A stretch of DNA of 64,000 nt from positions 310,001 through 374,000 of the forward strand of contig NZ_FNBB01000004.1 of NCBI RefSeq assembly GCF_900102105.1, written 5' to 3'. This document shows, in pieces, positions 26,752 to 37,189 of the stretch. The translations under genes and the position numbers were made by a program. The first letter of the stretch is position 1. Every line of letters starts with the position of its first letter. Source of the stretch: Agrobacterium pusense. GTDB lineage: Bacteria; Pseudomonadota; Alphaproteobacteria; Rhizobiales; Rhizobiaceae. The notes beneath the pieces are model-generated. The model did no database searches and had not been told where the DNA came from. It worked only from the letters and a program-made list of their open reading frames with translations.

Positions 26752-27728
26752 CGCGTCTCCTTCGCGAGACGCTGCCGCCTTGCGGCGGCCGCCTCTTCCA
26801 GCATCCGGTCCATCGTCCATTGTGCCTCAAACCCCAGGGTGTTTTTGATCCGCTCGTTGGACGTATGGTAATAAACGCCGTCGCCGGGAAAATCGACAGT
26901 CACGATGGGGAGGCTGGTCACCGCGGCCATTTTCGGCAGAAGCTCGGCGAAATCGGACGGCTCATCCGCGCCGAGATTGAAGATGCAGCCCGCCGCATCA
27001 GGGTGATCGAGGGCGAGCAGGATCCCCGCCACCATATCGCGTGTATCGGTTATGTGCATGCGGTATGGCCGGCCGTTTTCATTGCGCGCCAATATATGCG
27101 ACGCTTCGCCGATATCCCGGGACTGTAGCAGTTCGGCAATCGCAACGTTCCCGAAATTCTGCTGCTGTCGAATGCGCGGCCGCAGGAAAAAACGCGGGCC
27201 GGAGAAGAAGCTGTCTTCATCCAGCAGCTCAGCCGCATCCTGCGTATGAGAAAAGCGCAGGATCACGGTTTCCATGCTGCCAGTCCGCTGGTGAAAGCGA
27301 ACCAGTTCCTCGCCCAGAAGCTTGGTCAGGCCATAGGGCGAACTGGGGCGAAGCGGATGATCTTCGGTGACCGGCAGGAATTCGGGGCGGTTTTCCGGAT
27401 AGACTTCTCCTGAAGAGGCGAAGACGAACCGCTGCACGCCTGCGGCTGCGGCCGCATCCAGAAGACGGCGCGTGCCTTCGACATTGACCGCAAACATGCG
27501 GTCCCGGTCCTCCGGCGCCCATGACATAAAGGCCCCGAGATGCAGAACGGCGCTCACACCTTCCATGGCTTTGGACAGCGCCTGCCCGTCCTCCAGCGAT
27601 CCGACGACCTCCTCACCACCCGTACCCGACGGACGAAGGTCAAAGCCGCGGACCGCCCGAGCGTCCATGCGCAAGGCAGCGGCGACAGCACGACCCACAC
27701 GGCCTGCCGATCCAGTGACGAGGATCAT
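26748..27728 (-). CDS. NAD-dependent epimerase/dehydratase, uronate-dehydrogenase-like
   Basis: A 326-residue extended SDR: nucleotide motif GSAGRVG at 6-12, Ser in ASSGEVY, Tyr132 and Lys136 in SPYGLTK. Next to a lactonase it most likely oxidises a sugar or uronate to its lactone, as uronate dehydrogenase does, rather than epimerising a nucleotide sugar. It overlaps the ATPase gene upstream and the fusion gene downstream by four bases each, so the three are translationally coupled. Confidence 0.8.
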   Translation of the reverse strand: MILVTGSAGRVGRAVAAALRMDARAVRGFDLRPSGTGGEEVVGSLEDGQALSKAMEGVSAVLHLGAFMSWAPEDRDRMFAVNVEGTRRLLDAAAAAGVQRFVFASSGEVYPENRPEFLPVTEDHPLRPSSPYGLTKLLGEELVRFHQRTGSMETVILRFSHTQDAAELLDEDSFFSGPRFFLRPRIRQQQNFGNVAIAELLQSRDIGEASHILARNENGRPYRMHITDTRDMVAGILLALDHPDAAGCIFNLGADEPSDFAELLPKMAAVTSLPIVTVDFPGDGVYYHTSNERIKNTLGFEAQWTMDRMLEEAAAARRQRLAKETR

Positions 27729-28807
27729 AGCCGTGCTCCGGTCTTTGCGTCGAAGAGATAAAGCTGTGCCGGATCAAAGCCGAGCTGAAGCGCTTCGTCA
27801 GCCCGAAGGTTGCCGCTATGCGAGACGCGGGCGATCAGCCCCTTGGACCTGCCCTCCTCGCCATCTGCGACCCTTGCGCCTTCCGCATCGAAATAGACGT
27901 ATTTTTCCGATCCCAGACTTTCCACCAGCGTCGGGCGAACGCTGAAGGTCACCGGCCCATCGCCCAGAACGAGATGCTCTGGCCGCAAGCCCACGATCAC
28001 GCTACCCTGCCTGGCAGATGCCGCCGGCAGGTTTACCTTCTGGCCGAAAACAGTCAGTGCGCCGTCACGCAGTTCCGCGTTGAGGAAATTCATGCCGGGC
28101 GATCCGATGAAACCGGCGACAAAGAGGTTGGCCGGATTGTTGAAAAGCTCATCGGGCGCCGCGATCTGCTGGATAATGCCGCCCTGCATGATAACCACCC
28201 GGTCCGCCATGGTCATGGCTTCCACCTGGTCATGCGTCACATAAACGGTGGTGACACCGATACGCTTGTGCAGGGCGCCGATTTCGGCACGCATGTGGAC
28301 GCGCAGCTTGGCATCGAGGTTGGACAGCGGTTCGTCCATCAGAAAGGCCTGCGGCTGACGCACGATGGCTCGGCCGAGCGCCACGCGCTGCCGCTGTCCG
28401 CCCGAAAGATCCTTTGGCTTGCGATCGAGATAGGGCGTTACCTCAAGAATGCGCGCCGCGTCATCCACCCGGCGATCAATCTCCGTCTTGTCCGTGCCGC
28501 GCATCTTCAGGCCGAAGCCGATGTTCTGCCGGACCGTCAGGTGCGGATAAAGCGCGTAATTCTGAAACACCATGGCGATGTCGCGGTCACCCGGCGCCAG
28601 ATCCGTGACTTCGTTTTCGCCGATGAAGATCTGCCCTTCGCTTGCCGGTTCAAGGCCCGCAAGGATTTTCAGCATCGTCGACTTGCCGCAGCCGGAAGGC
28701 CCGACCAGCACCACGAACTCGCCGTTTTCGATCTCGAGCGAAAAGGGCCTGAGCACGTTGAGGGCGCCATAGGACTTGCTGACATTGCGAATGGAAATAT
28801 TGGCCAT
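27725..28807 (-). CDS. Sugar ABC transporter ATPase, UgpC/MalK-like
   Basis: A 360-residue ATPase with Walker A GPSGCGKST, signature LSGGQRQRVALGRAI, FLMDEPLSNLD, VTHDQVEAMTMADR and a C-terminal OB/TOBE region with VGLRPEHL. This MalK-type subunit drives the MalF/MalG-like permeases encoded immediately upstream (2-bp gap). Start at 28807 lies close to that stop. Confidence 0.92.
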   Translation of the reverse strand: MANISIRNVSKSYGALNVLRPFSLEIENGEFVVLVGPSGCGKSTMLKILAGLEPASEGQIFIGENEVTDLAPGDRDIAMVFQNYALYPHLTVRQNIGFGLKMRGTDKTEIDRRVDDAARILEVTPYLDRKPKDLSGGQRQRVALGRAIVRQPQAFLMDEPLSNLDAKLRVHMRAEIGALHKRIGVTTVYVTHDQVEAMTMADRVVIMQGGIIQQIAAPDELFNNPANLFVAGFIGSPGMNFLNAELRDGALTVFGQKVNLPAASARQGSVIVGLRPEHLVLGDGPVTFSVRPTLVESLGSEKYVYFDAEGARVADGEEGRSKGLIARVSHSGNLRADEALQLGFDPAQLYLFDAKTGARL

Positions 28808-28809
28808 GC

Positions 28810-29643
28810 TTATTTCTCCGCGCCAGCGGTGAGTCCGCCGACCAAATAACGTTCCAGAAACAGATAGATTGCGATGATCGGCAGCGCGATGAACACGGAT
28901 GCGGCGGAAATGTCGTTCCAGTAGGTGACGTATTCGCCCTGCATCGTGGTGATGCCGAGATTGGCCGTCCAGTTGTCCGGCGAGTTGACGAGGAAGGTGC
29001 GGGCATAGGCGTAATCCGCCCAGCTGAGCACGAAGGCATAAAGTGCCGTGGCAGCAAGACCGGGTGTGGCGATCGGAAGTACGACCCGGACCATTGCACC
29101 GATCGGCGAGCAACCGTCGACCATCGCGGCCTGCTCCAGTTCCTTCGGAATGGTGTCGAAATAGCCTTTCAGCATCCATGTGGCGAAAGGAATGATCATG
29201 GTCGAATGCGCCAGCACCAGTGTCCAGAGGCTACCGATCAGACCGAAGCTGGAAAAGATCGAAAACAGCGGAATGACGAGCAGCGTTGCAGGAAGCATCT
29301 TCGCTGTCAGCACAAAGAGACCCATGGTCGCGCCGCCCCGCATGGAATAACGCGACAGCGCATAACCGGCGCTGACGGAGACGAGCATCGACAGCGCCAC
29401 CGAGCCGACGGCCGCAAGCATCGAGTTCCACAGCCATAGCAGGATCGGCTTCGCCGCCCAGACCCTGGCGAAAATGTCCCATTGCGCATCATCCGGCCAG
29501 AAGGTCGGCGGCAGGCGGTACAGTTCATCGGTGGTGGAGAGCGCCGTGACCAGAAGCCAGTAGACCGGGAACAGGATCATCACCAGCGTGAAGATGACAG
29601 TCGCGTAAAGGGCAAGGCTCTGTAAAAATGTCCGTTTCATCAA
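28810..29643 (-). CDS. Sugar ABC transporter permease, MalG-like
   Basis: A 277-residue inner-membrane permease with six predicted segments and the EAA loop ELEQAAMVDGCSPIGAMVRVVLPIATPGL. Preceded by GAGGAGG. Forms the heterodimeric channel with the next protein upstream. Confidence 0.92.
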   Translation of the reverse strand: MMKRTFLQSLALYATVIFTLVMILFPVYWLLVTALSTTDELYRLPPTFWPDDAQWDIFARVWAAKPILLWLWNSMLAAVGSVALSMLVSVSAGYALSRYSMRGGATMGLFVLTAKMLPATLLVIPLFSIFSSFGLIGSLWTLVLAHSTMIIPFATWMLKGYFDTIPKELEQAAMVDGCSPIGAMVRVVLPIATPGLAATALYAFVLSWADYAYARTFLVNSPDNWTANLGITTMQGEYVTYWNDISAASVFIALPIIAIYLFLERYLVGGLTAGAEK

Positions 29644-29650
29644 AGCCTCC

Positions 29651-30577
29651 TCAATAGATCGATTTCGAACGCCGGCCGAGCATCAGAAGGCTCGCGACGA
29701 TACAGATCACCAGTGTCAGCACGCCGACGGCGGCGGCGCGGCCGAAATTGTGATACTGGAAGGCCTGGTCATAGGTCATGATCGATAGGGTCTGGGTCGA
29801 CCTCAGCGGTCCGCCACCGGTCAGAACCTTGATGATGGAAAAGTCGCGGAACACCCACAGAAGCGTCAGCACCAGCGTCACGCCCAGCACCGGCATCAAA
29901 AGCGGCATGGTGATCCAGCGGAAACGCTGCCAGACGCTCGCGCCATCCACCTTCGCGGCCGCATAATAATCGGCCGGAATGGATTGCAGACCAGCGAGGC
30001 ACATGATCGACACGAAAGGAAAACCCTTCCAGACCATGGTGATAGCGACAGCCCAGAAGGCGGCTGTCGAACTGCTCACCCACGGGATCATCTGGTCGGT
30101 GAACCCGAGCTTTATCGCCAGCCATCCGAACAGCCCGAAGGACGTATCGAACATCCACGCGAAGATGACGACCGCGATGATTTCCGGCACTGCCCAGGGC
30201 AGCGCCATTCCCAGCCGCGCAACGGTTCGGCCCTTGAAGCGGTTATTGGCCAGAAGCGCTGTGCTGAGGCCAACGGCCACGCTGCCCGCGGTGACGACGA
30301 CAACCAGCTTCAGCGTCACCCAGCAGGCGAGCCAGAATTCCGGCGATGAGAAAAGCCAGGTGTAATTGCTGAGTGAAAACGGCCGGCTTGCGCCACCGAG
30401 CCGCGGTATCTTGACCTGCTGGAAAGACAGGTCGATGGCCAGCACAAGCGGCCAGACGATGATGGCGGCAACCATCAGGACCGCGGGTGCGATCAGAATA
30501 TAGCCGAGGAGATGTTGCCGGCTGGGACGCGCAAGATCAAAGAACTTGCGGCGCCCGGCCCGAGCGGGTGCGGTCAT
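29651..30577 (-). CDS. Sugar ABC transporter permease, MalF-like
   Basis: A 308-residue six-segment permease with EAA loop YYAAAKVDGASVWQRFRWITMPLLMP. The start at 30577 follows AGGAGG; the longer upstream frame lacks a site. A strong hairpin separates it from the binding-protein gene. Confidence 0.92.
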   Translation of the reverse strand: MTAPARAGRRKFFDLARPSRQHLLGYILIAPAVLMVAAIIVWPLVLAIDLSFQQVKIPRLGGASRPFSLSNYTWLFSSPEFWLACWVTLKLVVVVTAGSVAVGLSTALLANNRFKGRTVARLGMALPWAVPEIIAVVIFAWMFDTSFGLFGWLAIKLGFTDQMIPWVSSSTAAFWAVAITMVWKGFPFVSIMCLAGLQSIPADYYAAAKVDGASVWQRFRWITMPLLMPVLGVTLVLTLLWVFRDFSIIKVLTGGGPLRSTQTLSIMTYDQAFQYHNFGRAAAVGVLTLVICIVASLLMLGRRSKSIY

Positions 30578-30612
30578 GGATGGTCCTCCTGCCGGATGCG
30601 GATGGTAACCAC

Positions 30613-30629
30613 GGCCCGCCAGGCGGGCC
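30613..30629 (-). other. Stem-loop after the binding-protein gene
   Basis: GGCCCGCC and GGCGGGCC with a single central base, extended by CCA/TGG. It lies between binding protein and MalF-like permease and probably favours binding-protein expression. Confidence 0.5.
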
Positions 30630-30643
30630 ATGGCAAAACGGGA

Positions 30644-31915
30644 TCAGCCCTTGATGGCCTCGGCCTTCGCCTGCATGGTCTTTGCCACCTCCGCGGGATC
30701 GAGGTCCTGAATGATCATCCGCTGGCTTTCTTCCATCACCATCTTGCTGAATTCATTGTAGAAGAGCTCAAGCCCGGTCGGAATGCGGTCGATACCCGCC
30801 TCGGATGCGGCCTTCATCGTCTCGATCAGTACCGGAAAATGCGGGATGGTCTTTTCGACACCCGACACGTCGGCCTTGGGGCTTGGCGGGGTGTTGCCGC
30901 CAAGGGTGGCATAACTGCGCTGGAACTCCGGCGACATCGTCAGCTTGATGAAATCCCAGACGAGCGCCTTCTGGTCGTCGGGAATATCGGCCGGCATAGC
31001 GAGCACGTTGGACGATCCACCCAGCGGCGGATGAAGCGGCGGTGCCGCGTAAACGATGTCAGCCTTGGCTGAACCCTTCTCGGTGGTGCCGTAAAGCCAA
31101 GGCCCGTCGAGACGCATCGCCATCTTGCCATCGGCAAAAAGCTTGCGCACGTCGCTGGCGCTCATGTCGACCGGGCTGATCCCGCTCTTCATCACGGTTT
31201 TCCAGCGTGAAAGACCCTCCACCATCTGCGGCGTATCGATGGTGATATTGCCGTCCTTGTCGGTCCAGTAGGCGCCGGCGTCGAGGATGTAGTTCAGCAT
31301 CTCCGTCAGATATTGCCCGGGACCGCCCTTGGTCTCGTGGCCGGTCCCGAACTGGTCGATGATACCGTCACCGTTCAAATCCTTGGTGGTGGCTTTTGCG
31401 GCCGCCAGAAACTCGTCATAGGTCTTCGGAACCGCGACGCCCGCCTCATCCAGGATCTTCTTGTTATAAGCCATGACGAAGCCGAAGTAGTTCGTCATAA
31501 TACACACGGTCTCACCGTTCCATTCGCATTTCTGCTGACCGGCCCAGCCGGTCATGTCGATGCCGTCCTTCTTAAGCCACGGGTCGAGCGGCTCCAGCCA
31601 GCCGCTGTCGGCGAACATCTGGAACTCGAAGGATGCGAGATGCACGATCTGCGGCGGCTGGTTGGCAGCGAAAAGCGTGGTCATCGTATCCGCGTAGGAG
31701 CTGCGTTCCGCCTTGGTGAACTCGATCTTCACGCCGGGATGCTGCTTCTCGAAGGCGGCGATTGCCGAACGCCACCATTCACCCGTTCCGGCGTCATCCG
31801 TTTGCCAGGAAATGAATTTCAGGACGGTATCGGCCATGGCAGGGGCAACGGCGCTCATCGTCATCAAAACGGCGGTCGCCGTACCCAGCGCCAGCTTCTT
31901 CATTCTTTTGGTCAT
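30644..31915 (-). CDS. Sugar ABC transporter binding protein, family 1 (MalE/UgpB-like)
   Basis: A 423-residue extracellular binding protein. GGAGGAAACC fixes the start; the signal peptide is MTKRMKKLALGTATAVLMTMSAVAPAMA. Mature sequence has KFISWQTDDAGTGEWW and GKMAMRLDGPWL typical of family-1 solute binders. It probably captures a sugar, uronate or oligouronide for the co-encoded pathway. Confidence 0.9.
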   Translation of the reverse strand: MTKRMKKLALGTATAVLMTMSAVAPAMADTVLKFISWQTDDAGTGEWWRSAIAAFEKQHPGVKIEFTKAERSSYADTMTTLFAANQPPQIVHLASFEFQMFADSGWLEPLDPWLKKDGIDMTGWAGQQKCEWNGETVCIMTNYFGFVMAYNKKILDEAGVAVPKTYDEFLAAAKATTKDLNGDGIIDQFGTGHETKGGPGQYLTEMLNYILDAGAYWTDKDGNITIDTPQMVEGLSRWKTVMKSGISPVDMSASDVRKLFADGKMAMRLDGPWLYGTTEKGSAKADIVYAAPPLHPPLGGSSNVLAMPADIPDDQKALVWDFIKLTMSPEFQRSYATLGGNTPPSPKADVSGVEKTIPHFPVLIETMKAASEAGIDRIPTGLELFYNEFSKMVMEESQRMIIQDLDPAEVAKTMQAKAEAIKG

Positions 31916-31939
31916 GGTTTCCTCCTCCAAAGAACCAAA

Positions 31940-33106
31940 TCAGATACGTTCAATAAGGGCGAGCGCCGCCTCCGACGGTCTTACGCCCAGTCCCGGACCC
32001 GACGGCAGGTGATACCTGCCTTCGCGGCAATCCATGTCGCCCTCCAGCAGGCGGCGGTTCGGCTCGAAGATCGAATGCTGGAATTCGTGCCCCTTCAGCG
32101 CCGGCAACGTCGACGATGCCTGCAGGCTGGCGGCAAGGAATATGCCGGCGCCAATGGTAGCGTGCGGTATAACGTCGATGCCGTGTTCGGCTGCGAGAGC
32201 GCCGATACGGATGAAATTGGTGATACCCTTATGGCCCATTTCCGGCTGCACGATCGCAATACGGCAGCGTTCGATGCGGGCGCGCATATCCCAATGGGTG
32301 CGCCATTCCTCGCCCACCGCGACCGGCACGTCGGTATTCTTCGAAACCTTTTCCAGCCCGGCAATGTCCTCCGTCCAGACGGGCGCCTCGGCGAACCATG
32401 GATCGAATGGCTGCATTTCTGCGATGAGCTCCAGCGCTCGCTCCGGTGTCTGGTTCCAGTGCATATCGGCGGCGATCTTCGCCCGCGGGCCGAGCACCTG
32501 CCGGAGATTGGCAAGTTCCGCCGCCGGCCCATCATCGGCAACGGGCGTGGCGAATTTAAAGGCGTCGAAGCCACGATCCTGCCAGTATTTCGCCAGTTCT
32601 CCACGCGCCTTCAGCGTCTTCTCCGGCAGGCCGGAAACATAGGCCGAAAAATTGTCCACGCCGCCACCCAGCAGGTCTCGAATGGATTTTCCGGCTTCCT
32701 GTCCGGCAATATCCCAGAGGGCGATATCGATTGCAGCAAGCGCATCCACGTAAAAGCCACCGGTATAACCGCGCACGCGCATCATATCGTAAAGATCGTC
32801 GTAGATCGCCGATGGATCGGATGCATCGCGGCCGATCACGAAACCGGCCAGCAGGTCGTTGATGAGAGCCGCCACCGCACCGGGCGCAACGATGCCATAG
32901 GTCTCACCCCAGCCGACGGTGCCGGCTTCCGTCGTCATTCGCAGAAGCACGCTGCGGTCGAAGGTTGGATAGACCGTGCGGTTGCCCTTTCTGACGATGT
33001 ATCCATTGGGGTTGACCACTTCACCTTCCCGCAGCGCGCCGAGATAGGGAACCTTGCGTGGCTGGGTCAGCGTGAAGACTTCGATTGTTGCAACGGGGCT
33101 GTTCAT
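31940..33106 (-). CDS. Enolase-superfamily sugar-acid dehydratase or cycloisomerase
   Basis: A 388-residue mandelate racemase/muconate lactonising-type enzyme. Magnesium ligands are Asp214 (AADMHW), Glu240 (WFAEAP) and Glu266 (VGEEW). His315 (IPHA) with Glu289 could be the catalytic dyad. Only one lysine of the usual K-x-K motif is present (Lys184, AFKFAT); the second position is Ala186. This points to a dehydratase or cycloisomerase that relies on the histidine face. It overlaps the DapA-family gene by four bases, placing it one step before that lyase in the pathway. Confidence 0.85.
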   Translation of the reverse strand: MNSPVATIEVFTLTQPRKVPYLGALREGEVVNPNGYIVRKGNRTVYPTFDRSVLLRMTTEAGTVGWGETYGIVAPGAVAALINDLLAGFVIGRDASDPSAIYDDLYDMMRVRGYTGGFYVDALAAIDIALWDIAGQEAGKSIRDLLGGGVDNFSAYVSGLPEKTLKARGELAKYWQDRGFDAFKFATPVADDGPAAELANLRQVLGPRAKIAADMHWNQTPERALELIAEMQPFDPWFAEAPVWTEDIAGLEKVSKNTDVPVAVGEEWRTHWDMRARIERCRIAIVQPEMGHKGITNFIRIGALAAEHGIDVIPHATIGAGIFLAASLQASSTLPALKGHEFQHSIFEPNRRLLEGDMDCREGRYHLPSGPGLGVRPSEAALALIERI

Positions 33107-34011
33107 GCGGCCTCCGGGGCGACAAGGCCGAGCTCGACGAGGTTGGCGTCGATATCGGCAATCGCCGCCTTGTCGAGTTCCGGGGTGGGCGCGCGGACAC
33201 CGAGACCCTCGATCACCCCACGGCGCGCCAGCACGTACTTGGTCAGCCGCATGCGATAAACCGCCTGCAGAACCAGAAGCGGAAGAGTGCGGACATAGAT
33301 TTTCCGGGCCTCATCCTGACGGCCTGCGCGGAGAGCGCGATCTATTGCCACGTGTTCCTCGACGATCTCCAGCGCCGGCATGGCAGCGGTGGCGCCACGC
33401 GCATATTCATCCAGAATGTAACGGGCGCCGCCGCCGCCGATGATACCCTTCAATGTTGAGGGCGCATGGGCGATGATATGGCTGATGGCGGGACCGGCCG
33501 GCAGCGTTTCTTCCTTGACGTAGGTGACCTGCGGCAGAGACCGGACGATCTCGACAATCGCCTCCGGCGACAGATCAGACCCGCGCGGCGCAGGCGCGTT
33601 CTGCAGGATGATTTCAACCCCGGGCAGCGCCTCGACAACCTTACCCAGAAACTCGATCAGCGCCGGCGCATCCGTCCCGACCGATTTTGGCGGCTGAACC
33701 ATCAGGTGGCGAATACCGAGATCAGATGCGGCGCGGCCATGTTCAACCACGTCTCTCCAGTCTGCCGCGCTCGCGCCCGCCACGACCGGCACCCGGCCAG
33801 CAACAGCATCAACAACGATCTTCAGCAGCGACGCACGCTCTGCAGCATCCAAAGTCTCAACCTCACTGGCAAAACCCGGGAACACCACACCATCCACGCC
33901 TTTTTCGAGCGCGAAGATCACCAGTCGCTCCATACCCGCTTGGTCAATACCGCCATCCGCCAGAAAAGGCGTTGGCAAAACGGGCAAAATCCCCTTCAGG
34001 CCAGCCACCAT
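33103..34011 (-). CDS. DapA/NAL-family lyase with catalytic tyrosine replaced
   Basis: A 302-residue (beta/alpha)8 protein of the dihydrodipicolinate synthase / N-acetylneuraminate lyase superfamily. The Schiff-base lysine is Lys166 in TYVKEET. At the place of the near-invariant catalytic Tyr (YN-x-P in DapA) it has Gln137 in LQNAPAPRG. In sugar-acid operons such proteins act as 2-keto-3-deoxy-sugar-acid aldolases or dehydratases. It is first in the nine-gene operon; GGGAGGAG precedes the ATG, and an operator-like palindrome lies in the promoter. Confidence 0.85.
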   Translation of the reverse strand: MVAGLKGILPVLPTPFLADGGIDQAGMERLVIFALEKGVDGVVFPGFASEVETLDAAERASLLKIVVDAVAGRVPVVAGASAADWRDVVEHGRAASDLGIRHLMVQPPKSVGTDAPALIEFLGKVVEALPGVEIILQNAPAPRGSDLSPEAIVEIVRSLPQVTYVKEETLPAGPAISHIIAHAPSTLKGIIGGGGARYILDEYARGATAAMPALEIVEEHVAIDRALRAGRQDEARKIYVRTLPLLVLQAVYRMRLTKYVLARRGVIEGLGVRAPTPELDKAAIADIDANLVELGLVAPEAA

Positions 34012-34029
34012 CTTACTCCTCCCAATTAA

Positions 34030-34046
34030 GTATCATATATTGATAC
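34030..34046. promoter_or_regulatory. Palindromic operator between the sugar-acid operon and dgoK
   Basis: GTATCA-TATAT-TGATAC is a perfect 6-5-6 inverted repeat lying 18 bp before the DapA-family start and in the shared divergent promoter. The IclR part of the IclR-SMP30 fusion encoded in this operon is the natural candidate to bind it. Confidence 0.6.
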
Positions 34047-34127
34047 CTTGAATTCACTAATTGACACTACATAGACCTGAGCCGTATGACAAGCCCCCAG
34101 ATGAAATGAACGAGGAGGTTCAGGGAA

Positions 34128-35039
34128 ATGGCAGCACGGGCGACATCGATCATCGTCGATTGGGGAACGACATCATTGCGAGCGGCGCTTGTCGGTAACG
34201 ACGGGGCGGAACTTGAACATCTGGAAACCGCCGACGGCATTTCGAGCCTTGCCGAAGGGCAACATGAGCCTGCCCTCATGAGCGCACTCGCCCCCTGGTT
34301 TTCAAAAAACGGCGCTCTGCCCGTGGCCGCGCTCGGCATGATCACCAGCCGCAACGGCTGGGTCGAGGTGGCCTATGTGCCCTGCCCGGCGGGACCGGCG
34401 GAACTTGCCGCCGGCACGGTGCGCAGGACGTTGCCCAACGGGTCCGACCTTGTATTCCTGCCCGGCCTGAATGACCCCGGCCGCCAGCCGTTTCCGGATG
34501 TCATGCGCGGCGAGGAAACCCAGATCGTCGGCCACGGCCTTACGGAAGACGCCACCCTCATCATCCCCGGAACACACAGCAAATGGGCACGGGTGAAGGC
34601 AGGGCGGATCGATGGTTTCCAGACATTCGTGACCGGTGAAATCTTCAACCTACTCATCAATCACTCCTTCATCGCGCGCGGTTCCGCACAGCCGCCGGTC
34701 GACGATCCGGAGGCATACCTGTGGGGTTTGAAAGAGGCCAAAAAATCCGCAGCCATGCTGTCGCTGTTGTTTTCCGCACGCACAGGCGGGCTCGCCGGCA
34801 AACTGTCGGCACAGCAGCTGCGGTCTTATGTCCGTGGGCTGGTCATCGGACAGGAATTTCGGCAGGCCCGCGATGCGGGATGGTACGCAGAGGGAGACGA
34901 TGCGGCGATTGTGGGCAATGATGGGCTCAACGATCTCTATCTGATTGCCGCTGGCGAATTCGGCCTCAGAATATCAATGGGCGATGACGACGCGTTGACG
35001 AAGGGAGCCCTGGCGGTTCTGCAGAAGACGCTTTCCTGA
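34128..35039 (+). CDS. dgoK: 2-dehydro-3-deoxygalactonokinase
   Basis: A 303-residue kinase with the DgoK pattern: IVDWGTTSLRAAL near the N-terminus, MRGEETQI and PGTHSKWARV. It phosphorylates 2-keto-3-deoxygalactonate at O-6 before aldol cleavage in De Ley-Doudoroff galactose metabolism. Strong AGGAGG upstream. No dgoA aldolase lies nearby, so it may supply a route parallel to the divergent operon or use an aldolase encoded elsewhere. Confidence 0.9.
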   Translation: MAARATSIIVDWGTTSLRAALVGNDGAELEHLETADGISSLAEGQHEPALMSALAPWFSKNGALPVAALGMITSRNGWVEVAYVPCPAGPAELAAGTVRRTLPNGSDLVFLPGLNDPGRQPFPDVMRGEETQIVGHGLTEDATLIIPGTHSKWARVKAGRIDGFQTFVTGEIFNLLINHSFIARGSAQPPVDDPEAYLWGLKEAKKSAAMLSLLFSARTGGLAGKLSAQQLRSYVRGLVIGQEFRQARDAGWYAEGDDAAIVGNDGLNDLYLIAAGEFGLRISMGDDDALTKGALAVLQKTLS

Positions 35040-35094
35040 ATGGAAACGCCGGCTGGACACCTGGTGTCCGGCCTTCACAATACCAGGGACCAAC

Positions 35095-35721
35095 ATGTAC
35101 GATTACCCGGCCAGCATCGGCACCAGCCGCCACGAAAACGATATCCTCACCATCCTGACGCGCCTTCAGCGACTCGGGCTGCCGGAGGACCCGATTGCCT
35201 TTTATGGCTCCTCATCTTTCCGGATATGGAACTCCATCGTCGAGGATCTGGGCACGCTCGACATCGTCAATCTCGGCTTTGGCGGCGGCACCTGCCTCTC
35301 GGCCGTTCACTACATGGAAAAACTCCTGCTGCCGCTGAGACCCCGGAGAGTGGCGCTCTATTTCGGCGAGAACGACATAGCCAGCGATGGCTTAAAGGCG
35401 GCCACGGCGCTGCAACATCTGCAGGCGCTCAGGCATTGCATCCTGCAGGCGCTGCCGCAGACGCAGGTTTTTGTTCTGGCCATCAAGCACAGCCCCGCGC
35501 GCTGGATTTATCGTGGCGAATTCGACCTTTTCAACCGCATGGCGCAGGACTGGTGCGAAAACTCCAACGACGCCGTCTGGCTGGACCCGAATGCCGGCCT
35601 TATGGGGGAAAACGGCCTGCCGATGTTCCGCTATTATCTTCCCGACCTGGTTCACCTTAACACCGCAGGTTACGCGGTCTGGGCGGAAGCACTTCGGAAG
35701 ACGCCGGCGCTTCTCGCCTGA
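35095..35721 (+). CDS. SGNH/GDSL-type hydrolase
   Basis: A 208-residue cytoplasmic SGNH-fold protein without signal peptide. Block I is FYGSSSF (likely nucleophile Ser40), block II NLGFGGGT, block III YFGENDIA, and the Asp-His pair appears in DLVHLNTAGY near the C-terminus. It probably de-esterifies a small substrate such as an acetylated sugar acid. It is 55 bp behind dgoK in the same direction, hence part of the sugar-acid locus. Confidence 0.8.
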   Translation: MYDYPASIGTSRHENDILTILTRLQRLGLPEDPIAFYGSSSFRIWNSIVEDLGTLDIVNLGFGGGTCLSAVHYMEKLLLPLRPRRVALYFGENDIASDGLKAATALQHLQALRHCILQALPQTQVFVLAIKHSPARWIYRGEFDLFNRMAQDWCENSNDAVWLDPNAGLMGENGLPMFRYYLPDLVHLNTAGYAVWAEALRKTPALLA

Positions 35722-35751
35722 TTTTCAGGAAAGAAGCCCGGCATCGACATG

Positions 35752-37162
<1,411 letters not shown>

Positions 37163-37189
37163 GCGGATATAGATAATTTTGATATCGCC

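Noticed and set aside
31313-33259. Very long plus-strand open frame (648 codons) across the binding-protein and enolase-family genes
   Set aside because: It is antisense to two clear genes, has no domain, and its composition is that of a reversed coding frame.
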